From Gavia stellata (Eukaryota > Chordata > Aves > Gaviiformes > Gaviidae), in contig NC_082596.1 in the NCBI RefSeq assembly GCF_030936135.1, positions 2,394,155 to 2,458,154 of the forward strand: a stretch of 64,000 bases of DNA, written 5' to 3'. The stretch's first letter is position 1. Every line of letters starts with the position of its first letter. The notes below the pieces were generated by a model, which saw nothing but the letters and a program-made list of their open reading frames with translations, was not told where the DNA came from and searched no databases. The translations under genes and the position numbers were made by a program. Positions 26,732 through 39,536 of the stretch are shown here, one piece after another.

Positions 26732-26801
26732 ATCTTTTGATTTCTGTTAAAAAATTCTTCTGATTGAACAGATGTCATTTCTAATCAGAAAATCAAAAGA
26801 T
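26732..26801. other. Imperfect stem-loop, about 15-bp stem
   Basis: ATCTTTTGATTTCTG (26732-26746) pairs with CAGAAAATCAAAAGAT (26786-26801) with one bulged base, around a 39-base loop. A second, competing pairing is TTCTGATT (26758-26765) with AATCAGAA (26783-26790). The stem is short for a microRNA precursor and AT-rich, so its function is unknown. Confidence 0.6.
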
Positions 26802-27116
26802 TTTATTTTTAAATGAGACGCTTTATCTCCTACAGTTTTTGTGCTTCCTGCTAAGTTTTTTGTTTGTCTGTCTTGGACCCAGTAATTTGTGAAACTAACA
26901 CAAACTCAGGAATAATTTTGAATTTACCAAACAGGCATTTTTTATCTGTTCTCAACCCAAGAATTTAGGTTTAGTGGAGTCCCTTGGTGGGAAGAGTGTC
27001 TCTGGGCTGGACCCTTACACTAAGTGCTCTTCAGAGCTGTGACCTCTACATCAATCTGTCTGACATACAGTATTGGGACTTCAAAAGCTACTACATTATA
27101 AATTAAAAAAAATCTT

Positions 27117-27160
27117 TATTAATTACCATTAAATTCTCTATTAATTGCCATTGAAGTGTG
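27117..27160 (+). repeat. Imperfect 22-bp tandem duplication, AT-rich
   Basis: TATTAATTACCATTAAATTC and the following TATTAATTGCCATTGAAGTG are adjacent diverged copies. Each carries an ATTAATT homeodomain-type core. Confidence 0.5.
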
Positions 27161-30100
27161 CCTTAGTTAAATTACTTACCATGTTAAATTGAACTGAGGA
27201 ATGAAAATCTGTAATCTATGCTCTGCCCTTAGAAAGTTCCAGTGAGTCTCTGATGCCTAGATAAGAAATCTCGCTGCAACATATTCTTCATCCAATCATT
27301 CCTCTGCTGAATTTGATTTTTTAATTATGAGTCTCTTCATCTGGGGAGGTGTAAATGGGCACTCAGTTACTGCTCTGCAAGAACTGAAGAGGTAAGATGG
27401 GGAAAAAGCATAGATAGGAGTGTAATTTGCCCATACGTGATGTCCCAAGGATCGTGTCTACTCAAGCTGTTGTCCAGAGGTATGATGTGACTCTTGAAGA
27501 CCTCTCTGATTCAGGTTTAAGCCAGGTGGCTCAACTTACAGTAGTAGGTTGGCTATGTTACTGTGAACTCCAGCATTAGGACCATGAATAAACAGTCTGC
27601 ACTCCAATTCACTGCAGCTAAAATCTGCAACTTAAACCTAGCTTTTGCAGCTATTTGTCATTCATACATTGCCTTTCTAGTTAAATATGCCCTTAGCTCT
27701 ATCTGTGTCAAATGAGCTAATGCCAAAGAAGGGTTGTTTGGAGTTTCTTCTAAATGCAAATTATCTTCCGTTCCAGCTTTAATAAAGATGCTGTCATCTG
27801 AATTAGTAGTTGATTGCATTAAACAGAATGGACTTAAATCCACTGCCCCTTACCTGAACCATCCCTACGAGCGGAAAAGACATATATCAAGTTGAAGAAA
27901 CAGCCTTCAGGTTGCCTTGTTGAAACCCTTGGACCTCTCCCTTTTAAAACCCTAGGAGGAATATGGCTCCAAAAGAAATAATGACTGTTGCAGGTTTGTA
28001 CTGCCTCCTCTGGGAAAAAAGGACTTCTCCAGAAACAGAGCTGTCCCCCATGATTTTGGTGTCCTGAAATATGTTTGGACTTTTACAGGCAAGCTTATAG
28101 CACCAGACTTGTGCTGTAACAGGGAAGGAGGGCAGCTGTGGACCGCTCCTGCAGTTACTTGCTGGCACCTGCCTAGCAGGAGCTGTGCACCCTGAGCAAC
28201 TGTTAAGTGAAGGTGGTGGTGAAGGTGTCTCCAGATCACTAACTCCAAGAGGGAGAGGTATATTGAAAACGCTCTTCAGTCGGGAGGAATTCATTGCCAT
28301 CCAACAACATCGTCTTTATCCTGTGCGGATCATCTGAGGTCTCTCTTCAGTCAGCAGAGAGAATTGGCTCCAGAGGATGATTAACACTCTCCTAGCAATG
28401 GAGTCCAAGCTGACCAGCATTTGCACGTTCTAGGTGCCAGTCCTTTCCCATCAAAAGCAGTAGCTCAGCAGTTAAAGCACCCATGAGACCTTTGTTGTCC
28501 AAAATGAGGAGCTGCTAGGTTTTTAGTTACTTCCAGAAACCTTTGGATACCCAAATCACTGACTAGAACTTATCCACCTTGGATGGGCTAACGCATGCCA
28601 TGAGCTTAATTTCCTTGTGCCTGATGATTCCCACCAGCTAGATTCTTGGGTGGTGCTTGGGATGGGATCTGGAGCTCAATATGGACTCACTAGCCTTCAG
28701 GGAAAAAAAAAAAAAAACGGCGAGGGCAGGACTTGGGTGAGGGAGGCAGATGGGGAAGACCTAGCACCACAGGAAAAAGTGTGGCTCAAGCTGCAATCAG
28801 CCAAGCTATGCCTCTTTTTTTTTTTTTTAATTAGGAATATTGTCACCTATAAATCCTGAAAGCTTTTCATTCAGTAATGAACTCTTGTTTTCAAGGACTT
28901 TATTGCTGTGTGTGCAACTGTTCAGTATCTAGGCTCAATCGACTGTGGCAGATAAGAGAAACGAGGATGCATAGGTGCAGATGGTCACATCACGCATTTG
29001 CATATCCTTAGTTTTATAGCCAGGCTATCAAACAGATAACAATGATGAGACACTGCAGCCATTACCCTCTGGTCAAGGGTTTTAAACACTTTGGACTTGG
29101 CAGGGGTTTGTGACATCCAGCTAGAACTTCTCAGGCCAGGCAGGGTTTCACCCAACTCAGTCCTGTCTTGGATTGCATCCAACCTGCATAGCAAAATGGT
29201 CTGGTCCTGTGAAAGAAATGGGGGTGAGAGGGGTGGACTATCTATCTTTAGAGTGGACCATGGCTTATCCACCTTCTTGGCTCTCTGTATCTGAACAGTT
29301 GTACTCTTAGATGGGAGCAAAGCGGACAGCAGGACCCTCACTGATAGAAATCCTGTAACTGCAGGAGTCAATGCTGCAGGCATCTGGCATCTTCTCAGAC
29401 CTGCTATTGCCTGTCCACAGCACAATGCAAGAACCAGGATGGCCTTTGTCCTTGGAATGAGTAACTTAAATGCAGACACTTGGGTTGGGTTCCACATCAT
29501 CTCACCTTAGAGAACTCAGTCTGAGCTGGTTACATTCACTTCCCTCTATAATCAGAAGAGAGAAATTTTTAGGGTGTGATTCCTCTAAGCTACATTAGCC
29601 ACCTGCTGCAGGAAGAGATATTTGTGCCTTCAGCTTTGTGGCATCGCTCCCCACCAACTGTGCAGGGAGCTGAGACTGACCAACTCAGATGGAGAAACCC
29701 ACCCTGGGCAAGAGATTGCTCTGCTTGCAGTTAACCCAGAACTGGGGAGGTGGGAGGATATGGACCAGAATTAGTCAAGAGGGATGCACCTGACTTAGCT
29801 TGGTCAAGGATACAGTCATCCTATGGCTAGTTACTGCTTCAGGAGAGCTAAAATGTCTTGAAGAGTTCTGTCCCAGACTCCAGCTAATGCATACACAACC
29901 TGGGAGGGTGAGCCTACAGTGTTGTACTGCCCCAGATGCACTTAGCAGCACATGCCTCCAGACCTAAGCATCTTCTACAAGTGCTCTATTTCACCATAGA
30001 GCTAGAAACAAAATCCACCTGTAGGTTTCCTGTTGCAATAGTGCCTTTCTGAATGCACCAGTGAAAGCATTTACTTATGGAAAAGATCTCCCCCATTATC

Positions 30101-31266
30101 ATTCAGGCTGTTGGCATTCTGAGAACACAGTCTCCTCTGTATCCTGACCCTGCAATGTTCTTGCCCCAGAATGAGCTGAAGAAACCGTTCAGGTGAGAAC
30201 TGGAAGGAATCCTTGCTGCAATTTCTCGCCCAGCTCTGAGTTTTAGAGACTCATCTCTTTTGTTTCTTGTCCTAGCACACTGGGTATAATTAGACAACCC
30301 CAGAGTTAACAGTGTCTGCTAGACTTGCTGAAGATGCAGAGGGAAACACTTGTCAGTCACCCACCAGGAAGGTTGCCCTCGCAAAGCAAAGCTGTGTGCC
30401 ATGACCTACATCGCATGCACCCACCTACACTGTGCGGGCTGCCTCTTCTCCTGGGGGAAGCCCAGCAGCTGTGTGTGGGTATTATTCCAATTAGTTTTCA
30501 CGTTGTCAGTGTGAGTGCAATGCGGAGACATGCTGGCATGTCCTGCATGACAGCATTCTGCCAACAAAAGAGACTCCCCCTGCTACTGGGAAAATATCAT
30601 CTATCTGCAAATCTGTCCACAGCTTTACAGATATTTGTGCTCTTCCATGAAAAGAGTAATTTTTATTTTAGAAATATATATCTGCCTCTAAGCGTGTGTA
30701 TCTACATCCCTCTCTACATACAACACTTGACTGGCATTTTTCAAACTCAGCCACTGAAGCAACAGAAGGGTTGGTTTTTTAATCCCTATGTGTCATTAGC
30801 TAACAGCCTGTATCCTTCCATCTTAGGGAGGAAAAAGCTCTCAGATGAAACCCCAGTCCCTTTCTCACAGGCTGAGTCAGCACGAGATTGTTATTTTTGT
30901 GTTGTGGGAAGGCAAGTGAAGGGGGAGAGTGGACTCGTGCTGCCCACACCACCCAGAAGGAATGGTGAATGCTCCACAGAGTCCACAGCATCCTCCCTAG
31001 ATGTGGTGGGTCATACCCAGAGCTGCAGAAACACCAGCCTGATGAGGATGTGCCCTGAAATCCCAAACAGAGCTGTTCAGGGTTTGGAGGTTTCACTCCT
31101 AGGCTTCACCATCTGGGGAGGTGCTGGCTGTTGTTGTCCACATGATCTGACAAATCTTCCAGCTCTTAGTGTCCTAATGGACACAGCAGCCAGCCCCTGC
31201 CACTCACTTTATCTTGCATTAGGTTGGTGGGAAAATTAAGGGCTTTCTACATCCTGGAGAGATGTT

Positions 31267-31284
31267 AAAAAAAAAAAAAAAAAA
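31267..31284 (+). repeat. Poly(A) tract, 18 bases
   Basis: This is a simple A-run following GATGTT. No polyadenylation signal or target-site duplication is evident. Confidence 0.9.
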
Positions 31285-32399
31285 GGCTGGCTAAAACCAA
31301 CCAGGCTGTATATTTGAAATGAGACAGGACCTGTTACTTAAGACTGTGAGAACAGCGTGAAATACAGCAGCAGATGCATTACTGCTGTGGAGAGGAGCAG
31401 ATGAGGGAAGACTCAGCAAACATACAGTTGCTTGTTTTCAAAACTTTTAAACAACAACTTTTTTTTTTCTTTCTTTTTGTTTCTTTCCCCTCTGGCTGTT
31501 GCTCAATGATCAGTAGTAACATGTCTGGAATAACTTTAAAACCTAATAAACACACAGGTTTGCAGCTAGTGTGAGTTTAGGAGGTGGTCATTCTTCCCTC
31601 TGTCCTTTTAGCCATCAGGAGGACCTTTGCCGGGGTTATAAATGAAGTTCACCCTTTAATATAGGGTAAAATACTTTGCTAACAGAAATATAGGGTTTGG
31701 TCCTGAAATAATTTGCAAATTCAGACTGAGGGACAAACATGTTTTTCCCCCCTCAGTTTCATATATAATAAGTAACAAAGAAGCCCTTTGCTTCATAGCC
31801 TTGTATTTACAGTCCTCTTCCTGGATGGGGGAACCCTCAGATGAAGCATTTTCCCTTTTTTTTACGGAAGGAGTGAGGGTCTGAATTCCCATGAGATACA
31901 AAAACACCCTTTGCCACCAGCGATAGGGCATTTCAATGGGGAGAGCTCTCAGTCAGGGCCATAGGTATTAAAGTAGGCATATAATAAGCCATGGGGCAAT
32001 GGTGAAGGACAAAGATTATTCACAGATTTAGTTATGCCTGTTTGCTTAATGGTTCTCAGTGATAATGGTCTGTAACTAAAACCCTGACATCTCCCCCTCA
32101 TTCCGCTCTTGGGTCGAGCACTGATCCTGAAATAATTTCTGTATGGGGAAAAGCTGTCGATGTGTCAGGAGGTCTGGCCACCCTCCTGCAAACCTCAGGT
32201 GGCTCAGATATTCAGTATCCCCAAAAGGATTCAAATCACAGACTTCCCAGAGCCACAGGGAGACCGATGGGGGCTTCTCCCCCATGTTTCCCCCCCCTCA
32301 AACTGCTGTACCCTGCTGGGATGAAATACCCTTTGAATGTCAGATGAGCAGAAGCTGGCAGGTGGCTTTACCTCACTCTTGGGGGAGATTTCTGACTCC

Positions 32400-32570
32400 T
32401 CAGGGTCTCCTGACTCACAAGCAGTGCCTGGGGGGCCGCACCACCCACCTCCTCGGCGGGGGAAGGTGGGTGGGCAAGGCAGAGCCCCGGCCCGCGGGGA
32501 GAGAGATGATTTTTGCCGTGACTCATCTGTGTGCTGCCTTCGGAGGGAGAGGCAGCAGCTTCAGTGAGTG
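32400..32570. promoter_or_regulatory. Candidate regulatory patch, GC-rich with paired AP-1 sites
   Basis: This is a local rise in GC and CpG (CCTCGGCGGG, CCCGGCCCGCGGGG) in an otherwise CpG-poor region. It is flanked by TGACTCA at 32411-32417 and again at 32519-32525. No TATA box, transcript or start codon context is evident. An enhancer is possible but unproven. Confidence 0.25.
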
Positions 32571-33867
32571 GGAGTCGCTCTGCTATTTTCTGTTTACAGG
32601 TTTTTCTCACTGTCTTTTCCCACCTGGGGAACGACGGCTTTGAAAGCCAGAGTGCAGTCATTTTGTGGCTAGAAGATTTTTACTTTTTTTTTCCTGATGA
32701 AGGTTGAAAGTTTGGTGTCTACAGGAGAAACTGGAAAATGGAGAAGGGGAGAGGGGGAAGGAAAAACTTATTTCGGGCAGGGATGGGCTATGCACAGAAT
32801 ATTCATATTTTACATCCTATCATCCAGCCTGTCCAGAGGCTTTATTACTTACACTGAAGGGTAATAACATGTCAACTTGAGACCTATAGGGGGAAGGGGA
32901 AGAACAAAGCTTGTTTGTCTCCAGATCTTGGATGGATGTTTGATCCCGGACACCACAGCCAATGTCAGTCCTGCCACAAAGGACCGAGATAAGCTACCAT
33001 GAGTCCCTTTGGGTCAATGCTTCTCCCCCTCAAACCTGTCAATCTTCCCATCAAACTCAGTTGTCACTCAGGTCCATTTCACACTGGATGCATTAGCCGT
33101 GGTGAATCAATTGCATGGCTTGGGGCTGGGTTATTAGTGCCATTATCTTGTTTACTGTTTGTGCATCTCCCTAGCTTTAAAGCAATGCCCTTCTAACACT
33201 CTAGTAAAAGAGAAGGTCAATTATTCCCATGTTGCGCATGTCAAAATGACGATGGGGAGATGGATTCACTAAGGGTCTTTGCTCTGCCAGGCTTATGCTG
33301 TCTGCAGGGCTTGATCCTGTCCACATTCTCTGGGAATACCCTCCAGCCTGGGCCTCTCATTGCACACAGTTACAAGAGAAAGGCTCTGACACACAGCAGC
33401 CCAAGGCCACTATCACAACTTTCAAGGTGCAAAACCTTGCCCAAAAAGCTAACTCACATGTCAGAAACCATTTGACGGAATCACCTAGGCAAGGGTAGAG
33501 GACATTCTGCACTGGACTGGGATCCTTCCTGTTGAAGCTGTGGACTAAATGGTGATGTGGCTTATTTGAATTGCCAGGAAATCCTTGTATTAGCCCGTAG
33601 CTGTCCATGAAGTAAGAGTCCCACCATGGGAGCTGCACTTGGAAAGCCCATGAAATTATCTTGGACCCAAAACTATTGTTTGGCCATTTCTGACATAAAG
33701 ATAAAGCTCTACAGAGAGAGCTGGTTTTTAAAGTTTGACATGATGAATGAGTGTTTAATAGCAGTGAACCAGCTTCAGTTGGCCAAGCTGAAGTTCTCCA
33801 GGATACCTACAGCCTGATGAGCAGAGCGTGAGTCTTAGTTCTGAAAGTTCTGGTCTTCTCAGACAGA

Positions 33868-33935
33868 CTGGGGACTTGAACCTTCATCTCCACTCTGACT
33901 GCCAAGTGCAACAGCCAATTTACTTCATATATGTC
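33868..33935 (-). repeat. Possible MIR-type relic, inverted
   Basis: GGGGACTTGAACCTTCATCT followed by CCACTCTGACTGCCAAGTG resembles the reverse complement of a tRNA-derived SINE head (B-box region). It is short and diverged. Confidence 0.28.
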
Positions 33936-35934
33936 TCAAGCAGCGAAGTTTTGTGAGACTGAGCTGTCTTAGCCACCTTCCTCCAGGAGAGATTTCCAGG
34001 CCTGGATCCTAAGTGAAGACTTCCCAACAGCCTGGTGTTAGCTACCTGACTTCCAAACAGATTTGAAGCTCATGTTTCCCCCTTTCCAACTTATTCTATG
34101 AAATACCTCCAGCTGGTACATACAGTCTCAATTCTTGGCAGGAAATGTCTGTCTGTCCAAGAAAGCTTATTGTGCACTTGCAGGAGCTACAAAATTAGCA
34201 GCTGAAGCTGAGCCATGTAGAATAGCGGAATTTTGGAGGAGGAACCATGAAAAGATGCAGTAAACACCTCATCTGTGACAGGGGTGGGTACCTGGAGAAG
34301 TCCCCCAAGGTTAGAAAAAGCACTCTCCAATGCTGAGAGATGGTAGTACATGTGTCCAACCTTCAGGGCTGGGTCAGACTTGTGATACCCATGAGGATGC
34401 AGAACCTCCTATCCTCCAGATCACACGTTTCATTGACACATAACATAGTCCCTTTCATTTTACACATCCAGTTTTTATTCCCTAACATAGAGATTGCCTG
34501 TTTTGTATGGATAAAGAATGAAGCTGAATCATGCATCCAGACTTAGGACAGAGTAAAGCTTTGAATCCCACCGTTAAAAAAGCCGGACACTAAGGGGAGG
34601 AGGGATTCTTGCAAAGGATGAAGCAGATGAGTAAACTGATGGCCTTCAACTGCAGGAGGTTGCTGTGGAGGGAGCTAAAGATGCTCCAGCCCCTTTCCCT
34701 GTCCCCACATTCTTGCTCTGGTCCTTGCTCTTTGCAGGACACTGGAATAAACTTAGGTAAACTTTGTGGTGGCTCTGCCTTTCCTTCTGGGCTGAGGGAA
34801 GCCAAGTATAGCCAGAGCGTGTCACAACTCGCTGGTGTCCATTGCCTAAATTCCCAGATCCACCCTCACTCTACATGCAGCATGTAGCTTTTGTCAGTGC
34901 TTTGGATGAGGACCATCTCTGTGTGCCCTCTGAAACAGCCCCTGCACAAGGGCTGCTCATGAAGCTGGAGCTGTTTTACCGAGCAGTAACAACCAAACAA
35001 CATACACCTTGTTCTTTCCAGTTTTGGGGACTGTGATTAAAAGTTAAGTTGTTAAACAATAACATATCCATTTGGGAATTGTTCTTTTTTTTTTTTTGCC
35101 CCAAACCCTTTACATTTAAGCACAGATATACCCTCCAATCATTTCCAGCTGCCTTTCTATTTATAACAATTGAAGATGGAGAAAATTACGTGCGACTAGG
35201 TGCATACTGTGGAACATAACTCTTTTATTTATTTAAGAGGCAGCAATGAGCCACATATGTTATACAATTATATGGAAGATAGCAAGATTGCTGTGGTTTG
35301 GAATAAAAAGATGTCAGCATTTGGAAAGAAGGGGATTATTGAAGGCAATTTATGTAGTTTAGAGAGATTTCAGTCTAGTTAAACAATTGCACATCATGGT
35401 ACAATATATGACATAATAGACCAAGAGAATTGAAAAGTTTTCCAGTCTGTTTTTTATGCCAGCTTCCCAGCTCTTGCTCCACCAGAGAAACCCGTGGGGC
35501 GTCTGTCATTTGGGGAGAGGTTGCTCCTGGCCTGGGTTTTCCTGATGTCTGTTCTCTCTTGCTTTGTTGTGGGGTTGGTTGCTCACCCAACGGTGTTTCC
35601 TTATGGGTCTGAGTGGGCTCTGCACCATTATATAAGCCATTAGACAAGCTGGTCTTACTGACCATCCCAGCGTAGCTGTTTCAAATGTCTGGCCAGCAGT
35701 TCTTTTATTTTTAGTCTTCTTTTGCCCAAATTTTTTCCTGTGAGTGGAAGTCAAGGCAGACTGCACTTAGGCTAGAGGTAAAGGGAGCTGGGAAGGGTTG
35801 TTTAGGAAGAGGCTTTGATGTTTCAGGACTTCAGTGCCTACCAGCATTAAGGTTACCTATCTGTTTGAGGTGCTTTGGAGGATGGAGAATAACTAAAGGG
35901 CCACTTATCATTCAGACTGAGGGCTGACAATGCT

Positions 35935-36045
35935 TCTCAGATCTGAGCACTTTGCACCCTCAAATGCTTGAGACCTCTCAACTGCTAGAGCAGAGAGAGA
36001 GTCATTTTACTGATGGGGGAACTGAGGCACAGGGGAAACAATGGA
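35935..36045 (-). repeat. Ancient MIR/L2-type relic, inverted
   Basis: CATTTTACTGATGGGGGAAC and then TGAGGCACAGGGG reproduce the reverse complement of the MIR/L2 hallmark 'cctcagtttccccatctgtaaaatg'. Upstream, CTGAGCACTTTGCA matches the '..gagcactttgca' block seen in the same relic type at 51338-51412. Confidence 0.5.
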
Positions 36046-37519
36046 TTTTATTTTTTTTCTTTTACTAGTTTAACTGAGCTGCTGCTCAGCACCTCTGGGA
36101 AAAACACAACAAATACCAAACTAGCTCCATAAAACATATTTGCTTAGTTTAATCATCTGGAACATCACAGGTTTCTGTTAAAGGGGCAGGAGTTCCCCCC
36201 CAAAAAGCCTGCCTCCAGAAAGGGTGAGAGAGTTGTTACACTAAAGCTGTGAGTTTGAAACAAGCCCTTCTCTACATGCAGATTCAGTTCAGGAAGGGCA
36301 GAGGAGTTAAGCAATGCAGCTCTGAGACAGTAAATAGGCACCTGTTTGGCTTGCACGATCTCTGGATCGTGCAGAATGGAAAGGGTGAAATCAGGGGTAG
36401 GCTGTGAGCCAAAGGACCTCAAAACATGCAAGTCCAAGCAAGCCACAGGAGTGCTAGCAAGATCTCCCCAGGGATGGGGAGTGGGCTGAACAGCTTCAGG
36501 TTGAGGGCGAGAGATGAAGAGAAATAAGACTCTGCAATTGCCCTGCTGCGAGTGATTACTGTTGTGATTGCAGCAGAAGCGGGTGACACCCACTAGTATC
36601 ATCCTGCCTGAAACAGCAGCCCAGGTGCAGGGGAGCAGCATCTGGGCACTAATGCAAAGGCGATACTGGCCTATGAATGGTCTCCCCTGCCACAGACTCC
36701 TGTCCTCTAGCAGAGGTGCTTGGAGGAACTTAACTTCAGATATGCTTGCTATTTGTTGTGGTGTGATTTTTTGGAAAGACAGGGTTAAAGGCCAACTTTT
36801 GGGGCAGATAAAAAAGCACATGTTTCCCCTGCTTCAAACCCCAGGTAATGATCTCCACATCTGATAAAAAAAATCCAGCTGTCCAGGCTGCGCTTGTCTT
36901 GGCTTGTGGAGTCCCATCCACAGCACCGTTCATCCACCCTCTCCTCCCAAGCTAGCTGGTAAGGTCTGTGGACAGGGTATAGATAGAAGGTGCTCAGTTC
37001 ACCTTCCCCAGCATCATCTAGCTCCCAGGGTAGAGGAAGGAGACAGAGGAAAGTACTCATTGAGCTAAATCCTGACTGCAGGCTACACATGTGACAACTA
37101 AGAGCCTTGAATTTTTCCTCTCTAGTTCTCCTCAGATACCCATCCTGCATCCTCACTCCCATGCCTGAGGTCAATATCCCTCAGGTGATGTTGGTTTTAG
37201 GGGTTTGAATGCTACTGGAGTCACTACACAGTGACTTTTTTTAAAAAAAGAAAGAGCCCAGCAAGCTAAAGTTAGAGCTGGACCTACCTCCCCATGACTC
37301 TCACACACCTTATGATCACTGCTCCATGGCACGCTGGGGCTCAGCCCTTTATTGCCCAACTCCTTGGCATGCTTCTCCAAAGCCCTGAGCATCACGCCTT
37401 GGACCCACAGACTTCCCAATGTCAACATTCCTACTAATGAAACCCTTTCTGGGTGCTGGAATTCTTGGGTTCAAGGCAAGGGATATGAAAAGAAAAGTTG
37501 CTGGAAATTGCCTGAGCTC

Positions 37520-37680
37520 TGAGGACAATTACTGGTGCCCGGCCACCTCTGCCAGGCAGCGTTCAAGGCTTTGAGCAGCACCAGCTGCAGCTGCAGAGTC
37601 ATCATTACCAGCGGAGCTTAGCTCCTTGCTAGAATTAATGATTCGAGCCTGCTTAATTGCAGGTTTCTCCCCTTTGCCCT
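37520..37680. promoter_or_regulatory. Candidate enhancer-like patch (double E-box plus homeodomain cores)
   Basis: The stretch is free of repeats. It holds CAGCTGCAGCTG (37582-37593), two abutting E-boxes, then AATTAATGATT (37632-37642) and CTTAATTGC (37652-37660), both homeodomain-type cores. This clustering is typical of developmental enhancers but is no proof. Confidence 0.2.
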
Positions 37681-38229
37681 AACTGTTAATCCCTTCTTCA
37701 GCCATGAAATTGCACAGGGTTTTGAGCTGCCATCTTGCCTGCAATAGTGGTGTTCCAGCACAGTGAGGCACTGAAAGTGGGACTAGACCCCCCCCAATAT
37801 CTTCACGTGTGCCCTCTCCCCAAGAACAGCAGAATCAATGCTTCAACATCACATAATGTAATTTTCTTCGGTGTTTTTGGATACCTGCAAGAACCGCCAG
37901 CCCTTGAAAACATCTTCATCCCAGGAAGAAATGGGAAAGAATCTTGGAAATACCTTTTCAATCTCAGAGAAACTGAAGTAAAGAAAGCCTGACTGAGACA
38001 GCTTAAAACCTATGATTCATGGATGGTAGAGCTGAGATGAGATCTAAGAAAGACCACGACCCTGCTCTAAGCACTGTAACACACTCCTGCAAACTAAAGG
38101 CAGCAGGGGAGATGTGGTGAGTGAGATTGTCATGAGGAAATAGGTGTAGGTGCTGGGAAGACGACACAGTCAGGGAATAAAATAATCCCTTGAGACCAGG
38201 ACAGGCTTCGCAGCTCATTCCTGCCCACT

Positions 38230-38420
38230 CTCATGATTATTTGTGATGCTAAATAGCTGCAGGGGGTTGCCATGTGGGAACTTTTGTCAGGCACTGCTTT
38301 GAGACATTATCGCTTCTTTTGCAGAGCTGCAATCTGATTCCAGACGCTGCTGAGCTGCAATAGTGCGTGGAGGTTGCAATGCAGAGAGCCTGTCTCACGT
38401 CTCATTTGCAAAATGCATAA
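38230..38420. promoter_or_regulatory. Candidate enhancer-like patch (TGCAAT and octamer-like motifs)
   Basis: GAGCTGCAAT occurs at 38324-38333 and 38352-38361, and GTTGCAAT at 38373-38380. ATTTGCAAAATGCATAA (38404-38420) resembles back-to-back POU octamer half-sites. No repeat family or coding frame explains this. Confidence 0.2.
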
Positions 38421-39496
38421 CTAAGGAGAAAACCCACAGAGTCCAGATCCCTCCCTGGCAGACCCTCATTCCCTCTCGTTTTGTGCTTGGCTCTTCATAA
38501 TCCAAAAATCTGGGATAATTTCCTCTCCAGACAGACTCTGAGCACCAAGAAGGTCAAAAATGCTTCAGTAGCTTCAGGGATTGCTGAGAGTGGATTTAAG
38601 CAGGAAGCAGAATGAATTTTCTGGGGCGGTCTCATGTGTGTGGCTCAGATGCTGGGGAAAAGGGAATAGGCTGACGGAAGAATGGTCGTAAAGCTGGAGA
38701 AAAGAGAGACTTGCATCAGAGCTACTGATTTCCATCTCTACGTCACCTAGCAACACTCCAATTAAGGACTTAACTTCCGAGAAATTGATTCCCTGGGAAT
38801 TTTCCCATTAGGTGGCACCACTGGCCTTGAGAAGGCTTTCCTCTGCTCTGGCTCCTTCATGCCAGATAGACCTAAATCCCAATGCATAACCCCCTCCACT
38901 CCAAAAGCTCCGTACGAGTTGAAAGATGAATGGGACTTCTGCAGACCCAGAAGTGACATGGGCTGTCAGTTCTAATTAAATTTGGAGAACTTTTGATAGG
39001 ACTCAGCCTATCTTAGCAATGGGCATAAAACAGATTCTGGAAAACCCCATGGAGTGACTCCATAACCTGGCTACTCTGGGCAAAAGAGTGTTATGGCTTC
39101 ATTAAAACTGTACAGAAGCTGCTGAGCTGGTCCCTGGTCCCTGAGCTATGCAGTATGCTCCAGGACAACTCATGGTGACACCACCACACACCCAGTGACC
39201 CTCATCCCACACAGTGTAGCAGACAGTGCATGCACAAGGGTAACTTCTAGGGAAAGCGAATGCTTCAGCGAATGCTTCAGCTGAACTCAGTAGTGGAAAT
39301 ACCTTTTCTCATTGTCACTAGGTAATGTCATTTCTGGCGTGGCTGCAGAGACCTGAGTTGTAACTCACAACAATACTGTTCTTCATGCATGTATGCATTG
39401 CTGCTAGAAAGAGGATGCTCAGTTTGCCAGACTCGCATGCCGATAAAGTCCGAGGTATCATACAGAGCCCTCCAGAGCTGATGTTCACAGTTATTG

Positions 39497-39536
39497 TTTT
39501 GGTTTGGTTTGGTTTGGTTTGGTTTAGTTTGGTTCC
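39497..39536 (+). repeat. (GGTTT)n microsatellite
   Basis: Five-base units GGTTT repeat about seven times and then decay into GGTTTAGTTTGGTTCC. Confidence 0.9.

Larger units (their letters stand above)
25496..33865. other. Unique-looking DNA, no confident gene
   Basis: No known domain, RNA gene or young transposon is recognised. It contains a stem-loop (26732-26801), a 22-bp AT-rich duplication (27117-27160), A- and T-runs (near 28700, 28808 and 31267), an unusually long unrecognised plus frame (30325-31239, see findings) and an AP-1-bearing GC-rich patch (32400-32570). Confidence 0.55.

Noticed and set aside
28985..29500. 171-codon minus-strand frame
   Set aside because: No recognisable domain, no promoter or splice context, and within the length that chance can produce in this window.
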